Assembly: GCA_041395445.1 (NCBI GenBank)
Contig: JAWLAO010000001.1
Coordinates: forward strand, 248,001 to 312,000
Length of the DNA: 64,000 bases
Reading direction: 5' to 3'
Source: Gammaproteobacteria bacterium
Lineage (GTDB): Bacteria > Pseudomonadota > Gammaproteobacteria > Xanthomonadales > Marinicellaceae
Every line of letters starts with the position of its first letter. Positions within the stretch are counted from its first letter, which is position 1. The position numbers and the translations under genes are program-made. Below, one piece after another: positions 44,502 through 54,101 of the stretch. Under the pieces are notes generated by a model. The model ran no database searches and was not told the DNA's origin. It was given only the letters and a program-made list of their open reading frames with translations.

Positions 44502-44602
44502 TGTTTTCCAAAACTCACAATAAATATTGTTGCCCAGTATTGCACATGCTGATTTTAAAAACAAATTTAATATAAGAAACTGTCACCGGATATCCGCCTC
44601 AA

Positions 44603-45778
44603 TCACTTCGCCAAAAATTTAATCCCTTCGGTGATTCCTGAAATTGTCAGAGGAAACATTTTGTCATCAAAAATTTGCTTTATCATCTGTGTACTTTGGG
44701 TGAATTGCCAGTAGTTTTCCGACACCGGATTGAGCCAGATGGCTTTGTCCCACTTTTCCTTAATTCGTTGCAACCACAATTGACCGGGCTCCTCGTTATT
44801 GTGTTCCACACTGCCATTTTCATATATCAGTTCCCACGGTGACATGGCCGCATCACCAACAAAAATTACATGATAATCACTGCCGAAAGTGTGCAGAACG
44901 TCTTTGGTATCCACACCCTCATCATAACGACGAGCATTGTCGCGCCACAGAGATTCATATACGCAGTTGTGAAAATAGAAATATTCCAGATGTTTAAACT
45001 CGGTTCGAATCGCTGAAAATAATTGCTCACACATTTGCACATAACGATCCATCGAACCGCCGATATCGAAAAATACTAACAATTTCACCGCATTGTGACG
45101 CTCTGGAACCATTTTGATATTCAACAATCCGGCATCTCTGGCTGTGCTTTTGATGGTATCATCCAAATCCAGTTCATCCGCCGAACCGGTGCGAGCAAAT
45201 TTCCGCAGTTTTTTCAAAGCGACTTTGATATTGCGCGTTCCCAACTCACAATTATCATCCAGGTTGCGATATTGCCTTTTCTCCCAGACTTTCACCGCAC
45301 GATTGTGCTGGCTTTCACCACCAATACGCACGCCTGCCGGGTTATAACCACCATGTCCAAAAGGTGAAGTTCCGCCGGTGCCAATCCATTTATTACCACC
45401 GGCATGTTTCTTTTTTTGCTCTTCCAAACGCTTTTTCAGTGTCTCCATGATTTTATCCAAACCACCCAAAGCCTCGATTTTGGCTTTCTCCTCATCACTC
45501 AGATGTTTCATAAACTCCTGCTTGAGCCAGTCCTCAGGAATCTTCGAAATATCCAAATCATCCCGGCTTTCCAAGCCCTGATAATACTTCCCAAACGCCC
45601 GGTCAAAGCGATCAAAATATTTCTCATCCTTGACCAGACACATCTTCGACAACTGATAAAACTCATCCATACTGCCAAACGCCAGATTGTTCTGCAACGC
45701 CTCAATCAACGTCAATAACTCCTGAATACTAACAGGAACTCTGGCTTGTTTGATTTGGTAGAAGAAGTTTATGAGCAT
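44603..45778 (-). CDS. VWA-domain protein, CoxE-like
   Basis: This 391-residue protein follows the CoxE (COG3552) pattern: N-terminal LINFFYQIKQARVPVSIQELLTLIEAL and CLVKDEKYFDRFDRAF, a Gly-rich middle (GGTSPFGHGGYNPAGVRIGG), RQYRNLDDNCELGTRNIKVALKKLRKF, and a C-terminal VWA domain. The MIDAS motif reads FDIGGSMDRYV, D-x-G-x-S in place of D-x-S-x-S, as is usual for this group. Such proteins are often paired with a MoxR AAA+ ATPase. No such ATPase lies next to it here. It is cytoplasmic, with no signal peptide. Confidence 0.85.
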   Translation of the reverse strand: MLINFFYQIKQARVPVSIQELLTLIEALQNNLAFGSMDEFYQLSKMCLVKDEKYFDRFDRAFGKYYQGLESRDDLDISKIPEDWLKQEFMKHLSDEEKAKIEALGGLDKIMETLKKRLEEQKKKHAGGNKWIGTGGTSPFGHGGYNPAGVRIGGESQHNRAVKVWEKRQYRNLDDNCELGTRNIKVALKKLRKFARTGSADELDLDDTIKSTARDAGLLNIKMVPERHNAVKLLVFFDIGGSMDRYVQMCEQLFSAIRTEFKHLEYFYFHNCVYESLWRDNARRYDEGVDTKDVLHTFGSDYHVIFVGDAAMSPWELIYENGSVEHNNEEPGQLWLQRIKEKWDKAIWLNPVSENYWQFTQSTQMIKQIFDDKMFPLTISGITEGIKFLAK

Positions 45779-45858
45779 TTTTTACAATTAATAATGTGTA
45801 ATTAGTAATTTGTAATTATATGAACTTAATTTGATTTGCAAAAGGGGCATATAGGTTT

Positions 45859-46152
45859 TTAGAAATGTTTGGATATATCTATGCTATTGTGTAAGACTCT
45901 TACAATCAAAACTAGCTCATTCTCATCTTGATAGAACACTATATGAGAACCAACTTCAACCCTTCTTAAGCCTTTTTTAATGATATCAACTTTACGACCC
46001 TGTATATTCTCGTTCACAATCATTGAAATTTTAGAGTAAAGGTCTTTTATATTTTTTTTAGCCTGATTAAGACCTAAATTTAAAATCGTATATTCATAAA
46101 TTTCACTAATGTCTTTATCCGCTTCTTCCGTGAATTTACAGTTTTCCATCAT
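45859..46152 (-). CDS. ParE/RelE-family toxin
   Basis: This 97-residue protein has the RelE/ParE fold pattern: CKFTEEADKDISEIYEYTILNLGLNQAKKNI at the start, a central helix, and strands ending GLRRVEVGSHIVFYQDENELVLIVRVLHNSIDISKHF. The pattern is closest to ParE (gyrase poisoning) rather than the mRNA-cutting RelE, by the lack of a clear catalytic basic set. It overlaps the antitoxin gene by 17 bases. Expression depends on the antitoxin promoter next to the insertion element. Confidence 0.88.
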   Translation of the reverse strand: MMENCKFTEEADKDISEIYEYTILNLGLNQAKKNIKDLYSKISMIVNENIQGRKVDIIKKGLRRVEVGSHIVFYQDENELVLIVRVLHNSIDISKHF

Positions 46153-46393
46153 TCCTTAATTTATCTTCAACAGATTGAATAATTTCATCAAATGATCTCT
46201 CACTAACACCACTATCAATTCCTTTCTGAATCGCTTGTTGCAATGCTATCAACTTTTGGTTCTCTGCTTTATCCCTTCGGATTAAATCACGTAAATATTC
46301 ACTGTCATTACCATAATCACCAAATGATATCCTGGATTTTATCCACTCATTTTGCTTTTCTGTTATAGTTATGCTTTTTTTTATTAAGCTCAT
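46136..46393 (-). CDS. ParD-family antitoxin
   Basis: The start is ATG 46393 (MSLIKKSITITEKQNEWI). The ~85-residue protein has the ribbon-helix-helix of ParD/CopG proteins (SITITEKQNEWIKSRISFGDYGNDSEYLRDLIRRDKAE) followed by a flexible toxin-binding tail ending EIIQSVEDKLRN. It should repress its own operon and neutralise the downstream toxin. Its promoter region is only 36 bp long before the insertion element begins. Confidence 0.9.
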   Translation of the reverse strand: MSLIKKSITITEKQNEWIKSRISFGDYGNDSEYLRDLIRRDKAENQKLIALQQAIQKGIDSGVSERSFDEIIQSVEDKLRNDGKL

Positions 46394-46410
46394 TATATGC
46401 ACCTATGGTA

Positions 46411-46429
46411 GTATATATTAGTATATATA
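46411..46429 (-). promoter_or_regulatory. Possible ParD operator/-10 region
   Basis: A near-palindromic AT stretch of TATATA units flanking CTAA-type centre lies between the antitoxin start and the insertion sequence. It could serve as the autoregulatory operator and -10 element. A -35 element would have to fall inside the insertion element's end. Confidence 0.35.
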
Positions 46430-47415
46430 ACCCGTGGTGCATTTAGGCAATTTTAATTTTTAAATTGTTAATATTACGATTTTCGGAGTGGTTGATAAAT
46501 TGAATTACAGTTAAAGCCGTTAACTTTGAAAGTATTCTGGATTTGAACCCATCAAATGTTTTTGCATAATTTCTGCGAATCATAAATTGGTCGCAAAGCT
46601 GAGAAAACAAAGTCTCAATTCGTTTCCTGGTTCTTGAAAGTATCCAATGCATCTTTCTGAAGTTAAACTGATTTTTACGCATAGGAACCTCCAGCCTAAT
46701 TTCCCTCGTTTCAAATAAATCAAGTTGAATGCTATGACTCAGGTAACCTTTATCACCAATTAAATAACAACTTTTAAGCTGTTCTTTAACATCATTCAGA
46801 TAATGGATGTCGTGGACATTAGCCGGTGTCAAATCAAAACTTTTGAAAACACCGGCAGAAGAGCATACTGAATGAAGTTTGTATCCATAGAAGCTCATTT
46901 TTTGAGATGCACAATACCCATGATTGGGTGATGAGTTCATATCCTCTTTGCAGATTGTTGACCTAGCGGCACGGCTCATTTTGCAGACCTCCAAGGGCAT
47001 ACTGTCGATGACAAAGTGCTTGTCATCGCCAATCATTGCCTCTGCCATTTTCTTCCTAACTTGTTCAATATAAAGGAATAATCCACGCTTTCTTCTGTTA
47101 TATACGGTTCTTTCAATTTTATCCAGAAGGTACTGAGGCAGTTTGTTAAACAAGTCTCTTTCGGAGTCAATTCCCAGGTATTCTGATGTAATATTGATTG
47201 CAATTAACTCAATATCGCTTAGTTTTGGAGTTCTAATTTGATTTAAAAAGTTCTTTTGGGGTTCTACTTGGTGCAATGTATTTAATATTTTGGTATAACT
47301 AGATTCTAAGTTACTCATTTTGTAGTGTATTTTGGATGTTGAGAATCCTAAATATACACGGCTTTTGCTAATGAGTAACTTACTTTTTTAGCTTTTTGCT
47401 AAATGCACTACGGGT
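46430..47415 (-). mobile_element. IS982-family insertion sequence (986 bp)
   Basis: The ends are inverted repeats: ACCCGTGGTGCATTTAGG at 46430-46447 and, in reverse complement from 47415, ACCCGTAGTGCATTTAGC. Sixteen of 18 positions match. The single transposase gene fills most of it. No clear target duplication is visible in the flanks, which are AT-rich on the left (TATATATA) and ATTTTAAA on the right, so a duplication may have been lost or the exact ends may differ by a base. Confidence 0.85.
46443..47318 (-). CDS. IS982-family transposase
   Basis: This 291-residue transposase has the IS982 pattern: LSDIELIAINITSEYLGIDSERDLF near the start, the first catalytic Asp in FVIDSMPLEVCKMSRAAR, KMSFYGYKLHSVCSSAGVFKSFDLTPANVHDIHYL with the next Asp, LIGDKGYLS, and the catalytic Glu in TRKRIETLFSQLCDQF. 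The gene is intact. It reads in the same direction as the parDE genes, so transcription from it could run into them. Confidence 0.92.
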   Translation of the reverse strand: MSNLESSYTKILNTLHQVEPQKNFLNQIRTPKLSDIELIAINITSEYLGIDSERDLFNKLPQYLLDKIERTVYNRRKRGLFLYIEQVRKKMAEAMIGDDKHFVIDSMPLEVCKMSRAARSTICKEDMNSSPNHGYCASQKMSFYGYKLHSVCSSAGVFKSFDLTPANVHDIHYLNDVKEQLKSCYLIGDKGYLSHSIQLDLFETREIRLEVPMRKNQFNFRKMHWILSRTRKRIETLFSQLCDQFMIRRNYAKTFDGFKSRILSKLTALTVIQFINHSENRNINNLKIKIA

Positions 47416-47517
47416 ATTTTAAACTCTGAGTACAACTTTCACGTAGACATTGAGAGCGAGCCAAAATAAAAAGAGAGTATCAAAAACACCCTCCTCGTAT
47501 CTTAACTAAAATAATTA

Positions 47518-48870
47518 TCAAAACATTGCTTCAAAGCCATTTGCAAAAATCACATCATTCACTAAAGGATCAGTCGTGCGATCAAGTTCAACAGATCCAA
47601 CATCACACAATAATAACCCTCCATTACTACCATCGAGAGGTCTTACGCCTCCTCTTTGATCTTCGCTTCCGCAATTGGCATTAACAAAGTCAACAATCGG
47701 ACTATCAGGAAGAATCATTAAAGTTGGAGTAAATCCTCCCCAATCAGCCAACGAGCCATTGAGTGGATTATCAATATTTTCCAGATTATCCATTCCAGAA
47801 AAACCACAATTTCCATCGGTACTGGCGTTAAAATTACCAATAATATCCACTTCATTGGCAGGTAAAAACTGTAAGTCATTACAATTGCTTGCAATGTTGT
47901 TTGCAAACAAACTGTATTTAATTTGCAATTGAACCTCACCAGCATGATCAGGGTCTCTGAAAAAACGCAATCCGCGACCGGGATGATTGGCAATTGTTGA
48001 TTTATCAATAACTGTTATACCTTGATCCGAATAAATTCCCGAGTATTTGTTTTGAGCAACTGTTGAATTATAGATTAAAGTGGTTGGTTGCGGAGCTGCA
48101 TTTCCGTTTGGGTTTGCATGAATGGCATACGTTCCGTTTAGCAATGGAGCATTCCCTGAATTTGTAAAAAGCGTTCCATTATGAGCAACGGTTGTGCTTA
48201 ATAACCACATCACATGGCGATTTAATATGGCATCGCCTCTGGCTGTGAGATTGATTGGAGTATTTTCATCGGTGATTGCGTTATGATGCAAATAGCTGTT
48301 TTCTAGCAAAACATCTCCATCATTAAAAACCGCTCCGCCACGATTGGCGAGATTATCAACAAATTTCACATCGTCTGTGATAAAGATTCCATTATCTTCT
48401 ACTTTAACGGCACCACCTTCAAAAGTGAGTGCGGTGTTGGCAGCACCATTTTTCAATGTTCCATTCTCCAATGTCAGTTTTCCACCATCATGAACATGAA
48501 AAATACGGTCTGTACCATTGCCGTTGATTACGAAGCCATCAATTCCATTGATAATGGTAATTTCACCATAAATATCCAAGTCACCACTTGCTGCATTGTC
48601 TTCATTCTCACCAAGAACATTGAGAACAAACTCACTTCCTTGAGGAACTAAAATAGTATCAGCTCCCACAGAAGCATTCGCTTCCATGATGGCTGCTCTT
48701 AGTGAACAAACATCGCCAACCATGTTGACTCCTGCACAAGTTCCGTTAATTCCTGAATCTGGTGCATCTTCAAATCGGTCAACAACAAAGAAAGCTGAGT
48801 GGGATTGTTGGGAAATTAGTAATATAAAGAACCCTAGAATGAGTGTTGTATTAATTTTAATAATCGGCAT
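47518..48870 (-). CDS. Secreted CSLREA-domain beta-helix protein with IFANGFE tail
   Basis: ATG 48870 has a GGAG ribosome-binding site and opens a signal peptide (MPIIKINTTLILGFFILLISQQSHSA). Near the mature N terminus is the CSLREA-type motif VCSLRAAIMEANAS, followed by a right-handed beta-helix rich in NNT, NGG and IYS turns, and the terminal choice-of-anchor part DQRGGVRPLDGS, CDVGSVELDR. The tail DVIFANGFE is followed by three more residues (AMF). The protein probably sits on the outer surface or is secreted. It lies next to the IS982-type element. Confidence 0.85.
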   Translation of the reverse strand: MPIIKINTTLILGFFILLISQQSHSAFFVVDRFEDAPDSGINGTCAGVNMVGDVCSLRAAIMEANASVGADTILVPQGSEFVLNVLGENEDNAASGDLDIYGEITIINGIDGFVINGNGTDRIFHVHDGGKLTLENGTLKNGAANTALTFEGGAVKVEDNGIFITDDVKFVDNLANRGGAVFNDGDVLLENSYLHHNAITDENTPINLTARGDAILNRHVMWLLSTTVAHNGTLFTNSGNAPLLNGTYAIHANPNGNAAPQPTTLIYNSTVAQNKYSGIYSDQGITVIDKSTIANHPGRGLRFFRDPDHAGEVQLQIKYSLFANNIASNCNDLQFLPANEVDIIGNFNASTDGNCGFSGMDNLENIDNPLNGSLADWGGFTPTLMILPDSPIVDFVNANCGSEDQRGGVRPLDGSNGGLLLCDVGSVELDRTTDPLVNDVIFANGFEAMF

Positions 48871-48964
48871 TTTTTTATCTCCAGTTAGTATTACCTGCAA
48901 CATTCGATAAAAAATTAGATTTGTTTAAACTTTTTTAAAAATATTAGGAGAAAAGACAAAATGA

Positions 48965-48999
48965 CTCTAATTCTGCAAACCAAGTCACAGAATTTAGAG
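48965..48999 (-). terminator. Hairpin terminator of the crp-like gene
   Basis: CTCTAATTCTG (48965-48975) pairs with CAGAATTTAGAG (48988-48999), one bulged base, loop of 12. It follows the Crp-like stop codon and is trailed on the minus strand by ATTTTGTC. Confidence 0.55.
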
Positions 49000-49040
49000 C
49001 CATGCAAATTTAAAAAATAGTGATCAAAAAGGATTTCGAG

Positions 49041-49775
49041 TTAAACTCTATGTTTTAAGCGGTCATGTAAAACCACTATGGTGTGTCCCCGCACCTCAAG
49101 ATCACCTTGATCTTCCAGGTCCTTCAAAACACGACCTGCCATTTCACGCGAACATCCGACGATTTTAGCAATCTCCTGACGTGAAATTTTAATTTGGATT
49201 CCATCGGGATGAGTCATAGCAGCCGGCTCACCACATAAATCTAATAAAGTTCTGGAAACGCGATTTGTGACATCAAGAAAAGCCAAACGATGTACTTTAC
49301 GGCTGGTTTGTAATAAACGATGTGTCAATTGAGTGCCGATAAAATAGAGAATTTGAGCAGCATCTCCTTTGAGCTCATTCAGCATTAAATGTCCAAGCCT
49401 TTGATAACCGATTTCCGCAAGTTCTGATTTTTCACGGGTTTTAACCATCACTTCACGTTTTTCAGTGCTCATAAACAGGCCCATTTCACCGATAAAATCT
49501 CCGGCATTCAAGTAGGCAAGAATTAATTCCTTACCTTCCTCATTTTCATAAGAAATAGTAACTGAACCTGAAACAATGTAATAGAGAGTGTTTGCTAAAT
49601 CTCCGGGGCGAATAATGGTTGATTTTTTGGGAAATTTTCGACGATGACAATAGTCTAAAAAACGAGTCAATGCTTCCACATCGAGTTTAAAGAAATTGGT
49701 GTTATGCACCCTTTCACCGAAATAAAGCTCATCCGAGCCATGACCTTGCTTAAATATGTCTTTTTCCATTCCCAT
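49041..49775 (-). CDS. Crp/Fnr-family transcription regulator (Crp/Vfr-like)
   Basis: This 244-residue regulator has an N-terminal cyclic-nucleotide-binding domain (IIRPGDLANTLYYIVSGSVTISYENEEGKELILAYLNAGDFIGEMGLF) and a helix-turn-helix (QIKISRQEIAKIVGCSREMAGRVLKDLEDQG) that closely matches Crp/Vfr/Clp recognition helices. No Fnr-type cysteine set is seen. The extra N-terminal ~35 residues make it longer than Crp (210). The gene faces cysS across a divergent promoter region (49776-49929). Confidence 0.92.
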   Translation of the reverse strand: MGMEKDIFKQGHGSDELYFGERVHNTNFFKLDVEALTRFLDYCHRRKFPKKSTIIRPGDLANTLYYIVSGSVTISYENEEGKELILAYLNAGDFIGEMGLFMSTEKREVMVKTREKSELAEIGYQRLGHLMLNELKGDAAQILYFIGTQLTHRLLQTSRKVHRLAFLDVTNRVSRTLLDLCGEPAAMTHPDGIQIKISRQEIAKIVGCSREMAGRVLKDLEDQGDLEVRGHTIVVLHDRLKHRV

Positions 49776-49929
49776 AACAAATCTTGATTACTCGATTAGT
49801 AATGATAACTCCTAAATTGAGTAATATCTATAAAATTTGGTTTTCTTTTTTGATTTTAATTTTTACCTTACACTGAGAATGTATATGAATTAAAATACGC
49901 TTTTGAGACAATTTTGCTAGTAAAACACG

Positions 49930-51303
49930 ATGTCAATCAACTTATATAATACGAAAACAGGTCAAAAAGAGACATTCACACCTATCAATCCGAACTCTGT
50001 CACTATGTATCTTTGTGGCCCGACAGTTTATAATTATGCACATATCGGTAATGCCAGACCGGCTGTTGTTTTTGATGTTTTATACCGGTTGTTGAAATAT
50101 CATTATCCCAAAGTAACTTACGCCAGAAACATCACTGACATTGATGACAAAATAAACAACTCAGCAAAAGAACTTGGTGTAAATATCAAAAAATACGCTG
50201 AGAAGTACGCAAAAATTTATAATGACGACATTTCCAAACTGGGTGTTTTACCTCCGGATATTGAACCTTATGCAACCCAACATATTCCGCAAATCATTGC
50301 TATGATTCAGGCCTTGATTGAGAAAGGTCATGCTTATGCCGCTGAAGGACATGTCCTTTTTGCTGTTGAAACCTATGATAAGTACGGTTCTCTATCAAAC
50401 CGAAATATTGAGGATATGATTGCCGGAGCCAGAGTTGAAGTTGCTCCTTATAAAAAACATCCTGCCGATTTTGTCTTATGGAAACCATCAGATGATGATT
50501 TGCCGGGTTGGAACAGTCCTTGGGGAAGAGGTCGTCCGGGTTGGCATATTGAATGTTCAGCCATGTGTAAATCTCATCTTGGTGACGTGATTGATATCCA
50601 TTGCGGAGGCAGAGATTTGATTTTTCCACACCATGAGAATGAAGTGGCTCAAAGTTGTTGTGCTAATGGCACTGATTCTTTTGCAAATTATTGGCTCCAC
50701 AACGGCATGATAAACATGGGACAGCAGAAAATGTCCAAGTCTCTTGGAAACATTCTTCTGATTAAAGACGTTGCTGAACAATACAAAGGCGAAGTCATTC
50801 GCTGGCTGTTGCTGAGTGCACAATATCGCCAAACCGTTACATGGTCTGAGGAGTCAATTCATAAGTCACAGAAAACCTTAGACCGTATTTATGCCACGTT
50901 GCGTGATAATCAATCAGTTTCAGCAAATATTGGTAATGAAAATATTCCTGAGGAAGTTGTAAGTGCTTTGGATGATGATTTAAACACGCCAATGGCATTT
51001 GCTGAAATCAATAAAATTGCCAAGTCTTTAGCAAAAGCTGACACTGATTCAGACAAACAAAAATACAAATCACAATTGCTCAGTACCGGCAATCTGCTTG
51101 GACTTTTTCAACAAGACCCGGAAGATTGGTTCAAGTCCGAGGATATTGATAGAGATAAAATTGAACAACTCATCAAGGAAAGAGATTTGGCAAGAGCTAA
51201 TAAGGATTGGTCCAAATCGGATGAAATTCGTGAACAATTAAACGATATGAATATTATTTTGGAAGATTCACCCGAAGGAACACGCTGGAGCGTCAAAAAA
51301 TGA
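49930..51303 (+). CDS. cysS: Cysteinyl-tRNA synthetase
   Basis: This 457-residue enzyme has the zinc ligand Cys in YLCGPTVYNYAHIGNARP, the class I signature HIGN, a zinc-site segment in GWHIECSAMC, CGGRDLIFPHHENEVAQS, and the KMSKS loop in MGQQKMSKSLGNIL. Length and order match CysRS. The stop codon overlaps the next ATG by 4 bases, coupling it to a SufE gene. Both proteins handle cysteine, so the linkage is suggestive. Confidence 0.97.
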   Translation: MSINLYNTKTGQKETFTPINPNSVTMYLCGPTVYNYAHIGNARPAVVFDVLYRLLKYHYPKVTYARNITDIDDKINNSAKELGVNIKKYAEKYAKIYNDDISKLGVLPPDIEPYATQHIPQIIAMIQALIEKGHAYAAEGHVLFAVETYDKYGSLSNRNIEDMIAGARVEVAPYKKHPADFVLWKPSDDDLPGWNSPWGRGRPGWHIECSAMCKSHLGDVIDIHCGGRDLIFPHHENEVAQSCCANGTDSFANYWLHNGMINMGQQKMSKSLGNILLIKDVAEQYKGEVIRWLLLSAQYRQTVTWSEESIHKSQKTLDRIYATLRDNQSVSANIGNENIPEEVVSALDDDLNTPMAFAEINKIAKSLAKADTDSDKQKYKSQLLSTGNLLGLFQQDPEDWFKSEDIDRDKIEQLIKERDLARANKDWSKSDEIREQLNDMNIILEDSPEGTRWSVKK

Positions 51304-51701
51304 AGACTCAACAGGAAATAATTGACGATTTTTCAATCTTTGATGATTGGATGGAAAAATATCAGTATATCATCGACTTGGGAAAAGAACTTCCTCCACT
51401 TGCAGAAGAAGAAAAGATAGAAACCAATAAATTACAAGGCTGCCAATCACAAGTTTGGGTGGTTTCTGATATCAATGATGGAAAGATTCAGTTCAGAGCC
51501 GAAAGTGATGCTGCTATCGTTTCCGGTTTAGTGGCTTTGGTTTTGAGTGTCTATTCCAATCACACACCTGATGAAATTTTAAACCTTAAGCCGGATTTTA
51601 TTTCTGAGATTGGTTTGGATAAACATTTATCACCAACCCGAAGCAATGGCTTGTCTTCACTATTGAATAGAATTAGAGAAATTGCAGTTTCTCATCAATG
51701 A
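51300..51701 (+). CDS. sufE: SufE-family cysteine desulfuration protein
   Basis: This 133-residue protein has the SufE core: DWMEKYQYIIDLGKELPPL, the active-site Cys in KLQGCQSQVWV, then SDAAIVSGLVALVLSVYSNHTPDEIL and LSPTRSNGLSSLLNRIRE. SufE accepts sulfane sulfur from a cysteine desulfurase (SufS or CsdA) for Fe-S cluster assembly. Translationally coupled to cysS (ATGA overlap). No suf operon is next to it, so the partner desulfurase lies elsewhere. Confidence 0.95.
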   Translation: MKTQQEIIDDFSIFDDWMEKYQYIIDLGKELPPLAEEEKIETNKLQGCQSQVWVVSDINDGKIQFRAESDAAIVSGLVALVLSVYSNHTPDEILNLKPDFISEIGLDKHLSPTRSNGLSSLLNRIREIAVSHQ

Positions 51702-51855
51702 AAGATAAGAGTTACTGAATAGAAATTCTTTTAGAGACCTTTGCTCGATTCTACGGCTTTGTTAAAACTGACTATAAAATAGCAGATTAAGACTTGAATT
51801 GCAGTCAATAACTCGTTATTGGCAAAATTTATAACGCAAAGATGCTGTTTTAGAG

Positions 51856-53922
51856 TCATGTTTTTAATGTCGTACGAATCGAGCTAAGGTCTCTTTTAAT
51901 CAACTCTGCATAAACTTTGTCGATAATCGGCTGAGTTTTCAACTCAATACAGGTGTTATTTTTAAACCCTTGCGCAACTTCGTCGATTGATTTGTCTGCA
52001 ACTCGAATTCCGTTCTCATTGACGAATAAAATATTTCCTGAAATTGGGCTAATCCATGAAATTTTGACACGATTTTTATTATTTTTCTCAATGAATTCCA
52101 ACCAATCGCCTGTTTTTAAAGATTTGGCTTTTAAATAATATGAGTCTGCTGTTGCCTCTTTATTATTTTGAAAATCTTCAACCAAAGCACTATTTTGAAT
52201 TTGTTGAACGTGTCTGACAATATTAAATGGAACACCTACTTTCTTTTTCTTTGTCAATCCATGAAACGATACAAGTGTATCAAAAAGCTCCTGACCTTTG
52301 GACTTCACTTCATTGGGATTGAAAGCAACCAGCATTAAACCCTCACTATATATTTCCACAATTTTTGAGATTTCTTCGGCTGTTCCTGGTTTTTGTGGAT
52401 TTGATAGATTGAGCAGAAAATCAACAAATTGAACTTTAGACTGAAGCGAATTGCTATCTTCTGAATTGCGCAGCATGTCCAAAGTCAAAACATTATGCCA
52501 TTGCTCAATGAGCAGATTACGGATGAATTCCGGCATATATCTTCCAATCATTTTTTTATCCAAAATGACAGCTGCTTTTTTCTTAATTCTAAGTATATGT
52601 TCTCGACCTTGCTCCTTTTCCTTAACTCGTTTCTGAATGAGTCGATTTTTTTTCATCTGCCTCGTTAGAAAATCCTGATATTCTTCAAATAAGTCGTTGT
52701 AAAATTGATCTGAAAATTCATATTGCTGATTGATCTTTTCTTCAAGTTCTTCAAGTTTCTTCACATACTTGAGGATATATTTATCTGTACTACTAAACTC
52801 ATCAGGAATTCGTGAAAAAGAGTTTAATATTTTCCTGAGTGAGTTGTCAGTGTCTGAGAATACTTGCGAACCGCTACCAACAGCCAGATACACTGATTTC
52901 TCTATTGAGCTAAGAATCGGTTTGAGAGATTGAGGTAGTCCTGAGCCTTTTACAATAGACTGAAACAAAAATTCAGTGATTTTTAATCCAGTAAAAACTT
53001 TTGGGTGTAATTTCTTATTAATGGTTTCAGAATTTAATTTTTGAGAAATTTTTACAACTGCATTAATAATTTCATTGCTGCTGTAATAGCCTTGCTTCTT
53101 CTCATCCGGCAGTTTTGTAAACAAGAGCTCAAAAGATTTCGTGATGATTTCTTGAGTCAAATAATCATTTTCAGACTCTGAGTAATTTTTTAACTTATAA
53201 AAGTCCAGTAATCTTTTAAATTTCAAATCATTGATTTCAATTTTTGATGGTGGTTTACTATTTCGGACAATTGATATTTTTGAATTCTGATTGGAATGAT
53301 CTACCTCAAACTTTCCAACTTTTTCATATAAAGAACCCATTTGTTGCAAAATATTGAGATTAAAAGAATTGTAAATTATTTTTTTCACATTCAGACTGAT
53401 ATCCCAGTCGCTTAGAACTGTAAATAATATACGACTAATAACCAATGGTGACAGTGGCATTTGTTTTAATGTCAGTTTTTCACCATTTGTAAACTGTTCA
53501 AACTTATGCAATACCTCATTGATTTCTTTGCGAAAGTTGACTTGACACTTCTCCACCAAATTATCAAGTAAATCTAAACCGTGTTTCTCAGTTTCCTGTT
53601 CGGATAAATTTAGTCTTAAAAATTTTATGACTTCGTCGTTCCAACCACTTTCTGTGAAGTTATTAAAAATATGATTTAATTGACTGACGTATCGCTCTTT
53701 AAGAAGCAAACTATCTTGAATAAGAATTTTTATCGAGTTGGAATCAATGGAGTGATGATAATCTGAGGAGGCATTTTGCTCGATAACCAACAATGCTCCT
53801 TGAAGAGAATTCAATAAACTTTCCAAACCTTTATTAATAAATTCAACTGACACGGCAAACAACTCAGACAACTGTTGCTGACTGATTGCAGAAAGGCTTT
53901 TATTGTTAATATTGAACTGCAT
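51856..53922 (-). CDS. DUF1631-family protein
   Basis: This 688-residue cytoplasmic protein has no signal or membrane segment. It is highly helical, with repeated Lys/Glu/Leu-rich stretches (SEQETEKHGLDLLDNLVEKCQVNF, FLTRQMKKNRLIQKRVKEKEQGR). The layout resembles the DUF1631 family of gammaproteobacteria: a C-terminal segment with TGDWLEFIEKNNKNRVKISWISPISGNILFVN is the small beta-barrel seen at the end of those proteins. The function of the family is unknown. The gap 51702-51855 before it shows no clear element. Confidence 0.75.
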   Translation of the reverse strand: MQFNINNKSLSAISQQQLSELFAVSVEFINKGLESLLNSLQGALLVIEQNASSDYHHSIDSNSIKILIQDSLLLKERYVSQLNHIFNNFTESGWNDEVIKFLRLNLSEQETEKHGLDLLDNLVEKCQVNFRKEINEVLHKFEQFTNGEKLTLKQMPLSPLVISRILFTVLSDWDISLNVKKIIYNSFNLNILQQMGSLYEKVGKFEVDHSNQNSKISIVRNSKPPSKIEINDLKFKRLLDFYKLKNYSESENDYLTQEIITKSFELLFTKLPDEKKQGYYSSNEIINAVVKISQKLNSETINKKLHPKVFTGLKITEFLFQSIVKGSGLPQSLKPILSSIEKSVYLAVGSGSQVFSDTDNSLRKILNSFSRIPDEFSSTDKYILKYVKKLEELEEKINQQYEFSDQFYNDLFEEYQDFLTRQMKKNRLIQKRVKEKEQGREHILRIKKKAAVILDKKMIGRYMPEFIRNLLIEQWHNVLTLDMLRNSEDSNSLQSKVQFVDFLLNLSNPQKPGTAEEISKIVEIYSEGLMLVAFNPNEVKSKGQELFDTLVSFHGLTKKKKVGVPFNIVRHVQQIQNSALVEDFQNNKEATADSYYLKAKSLKTGDWLEFIEKNNKNRVKISWISPISGNILFVNENGIRVADKSIDEVAQGFKNNTCIELKTQPIIDKVYAELIKRDLSSIRTTLKT

Positions 53923-54101
53923 AGTTTGCGGTTAATGGGTTTGTATTTGTTATTGTTGAACATGATTATAACAAACTGATAATAAATTCATACAATATTT
54001 TCAATTTTGATTAACACATCTCCAATACGTTACCAATAGCATATTCTTTTGCAATAAAACTGAAACTATAATTCCTCAAACTTCATAATTTGAGTGAAAA
54101 C

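Noticed and set aside
46421..46429. Target duplication for the IS982-type element
   Set aside because: The left flank TATATATA and right flank ATTTTAAA do not match over more than two or three bases.
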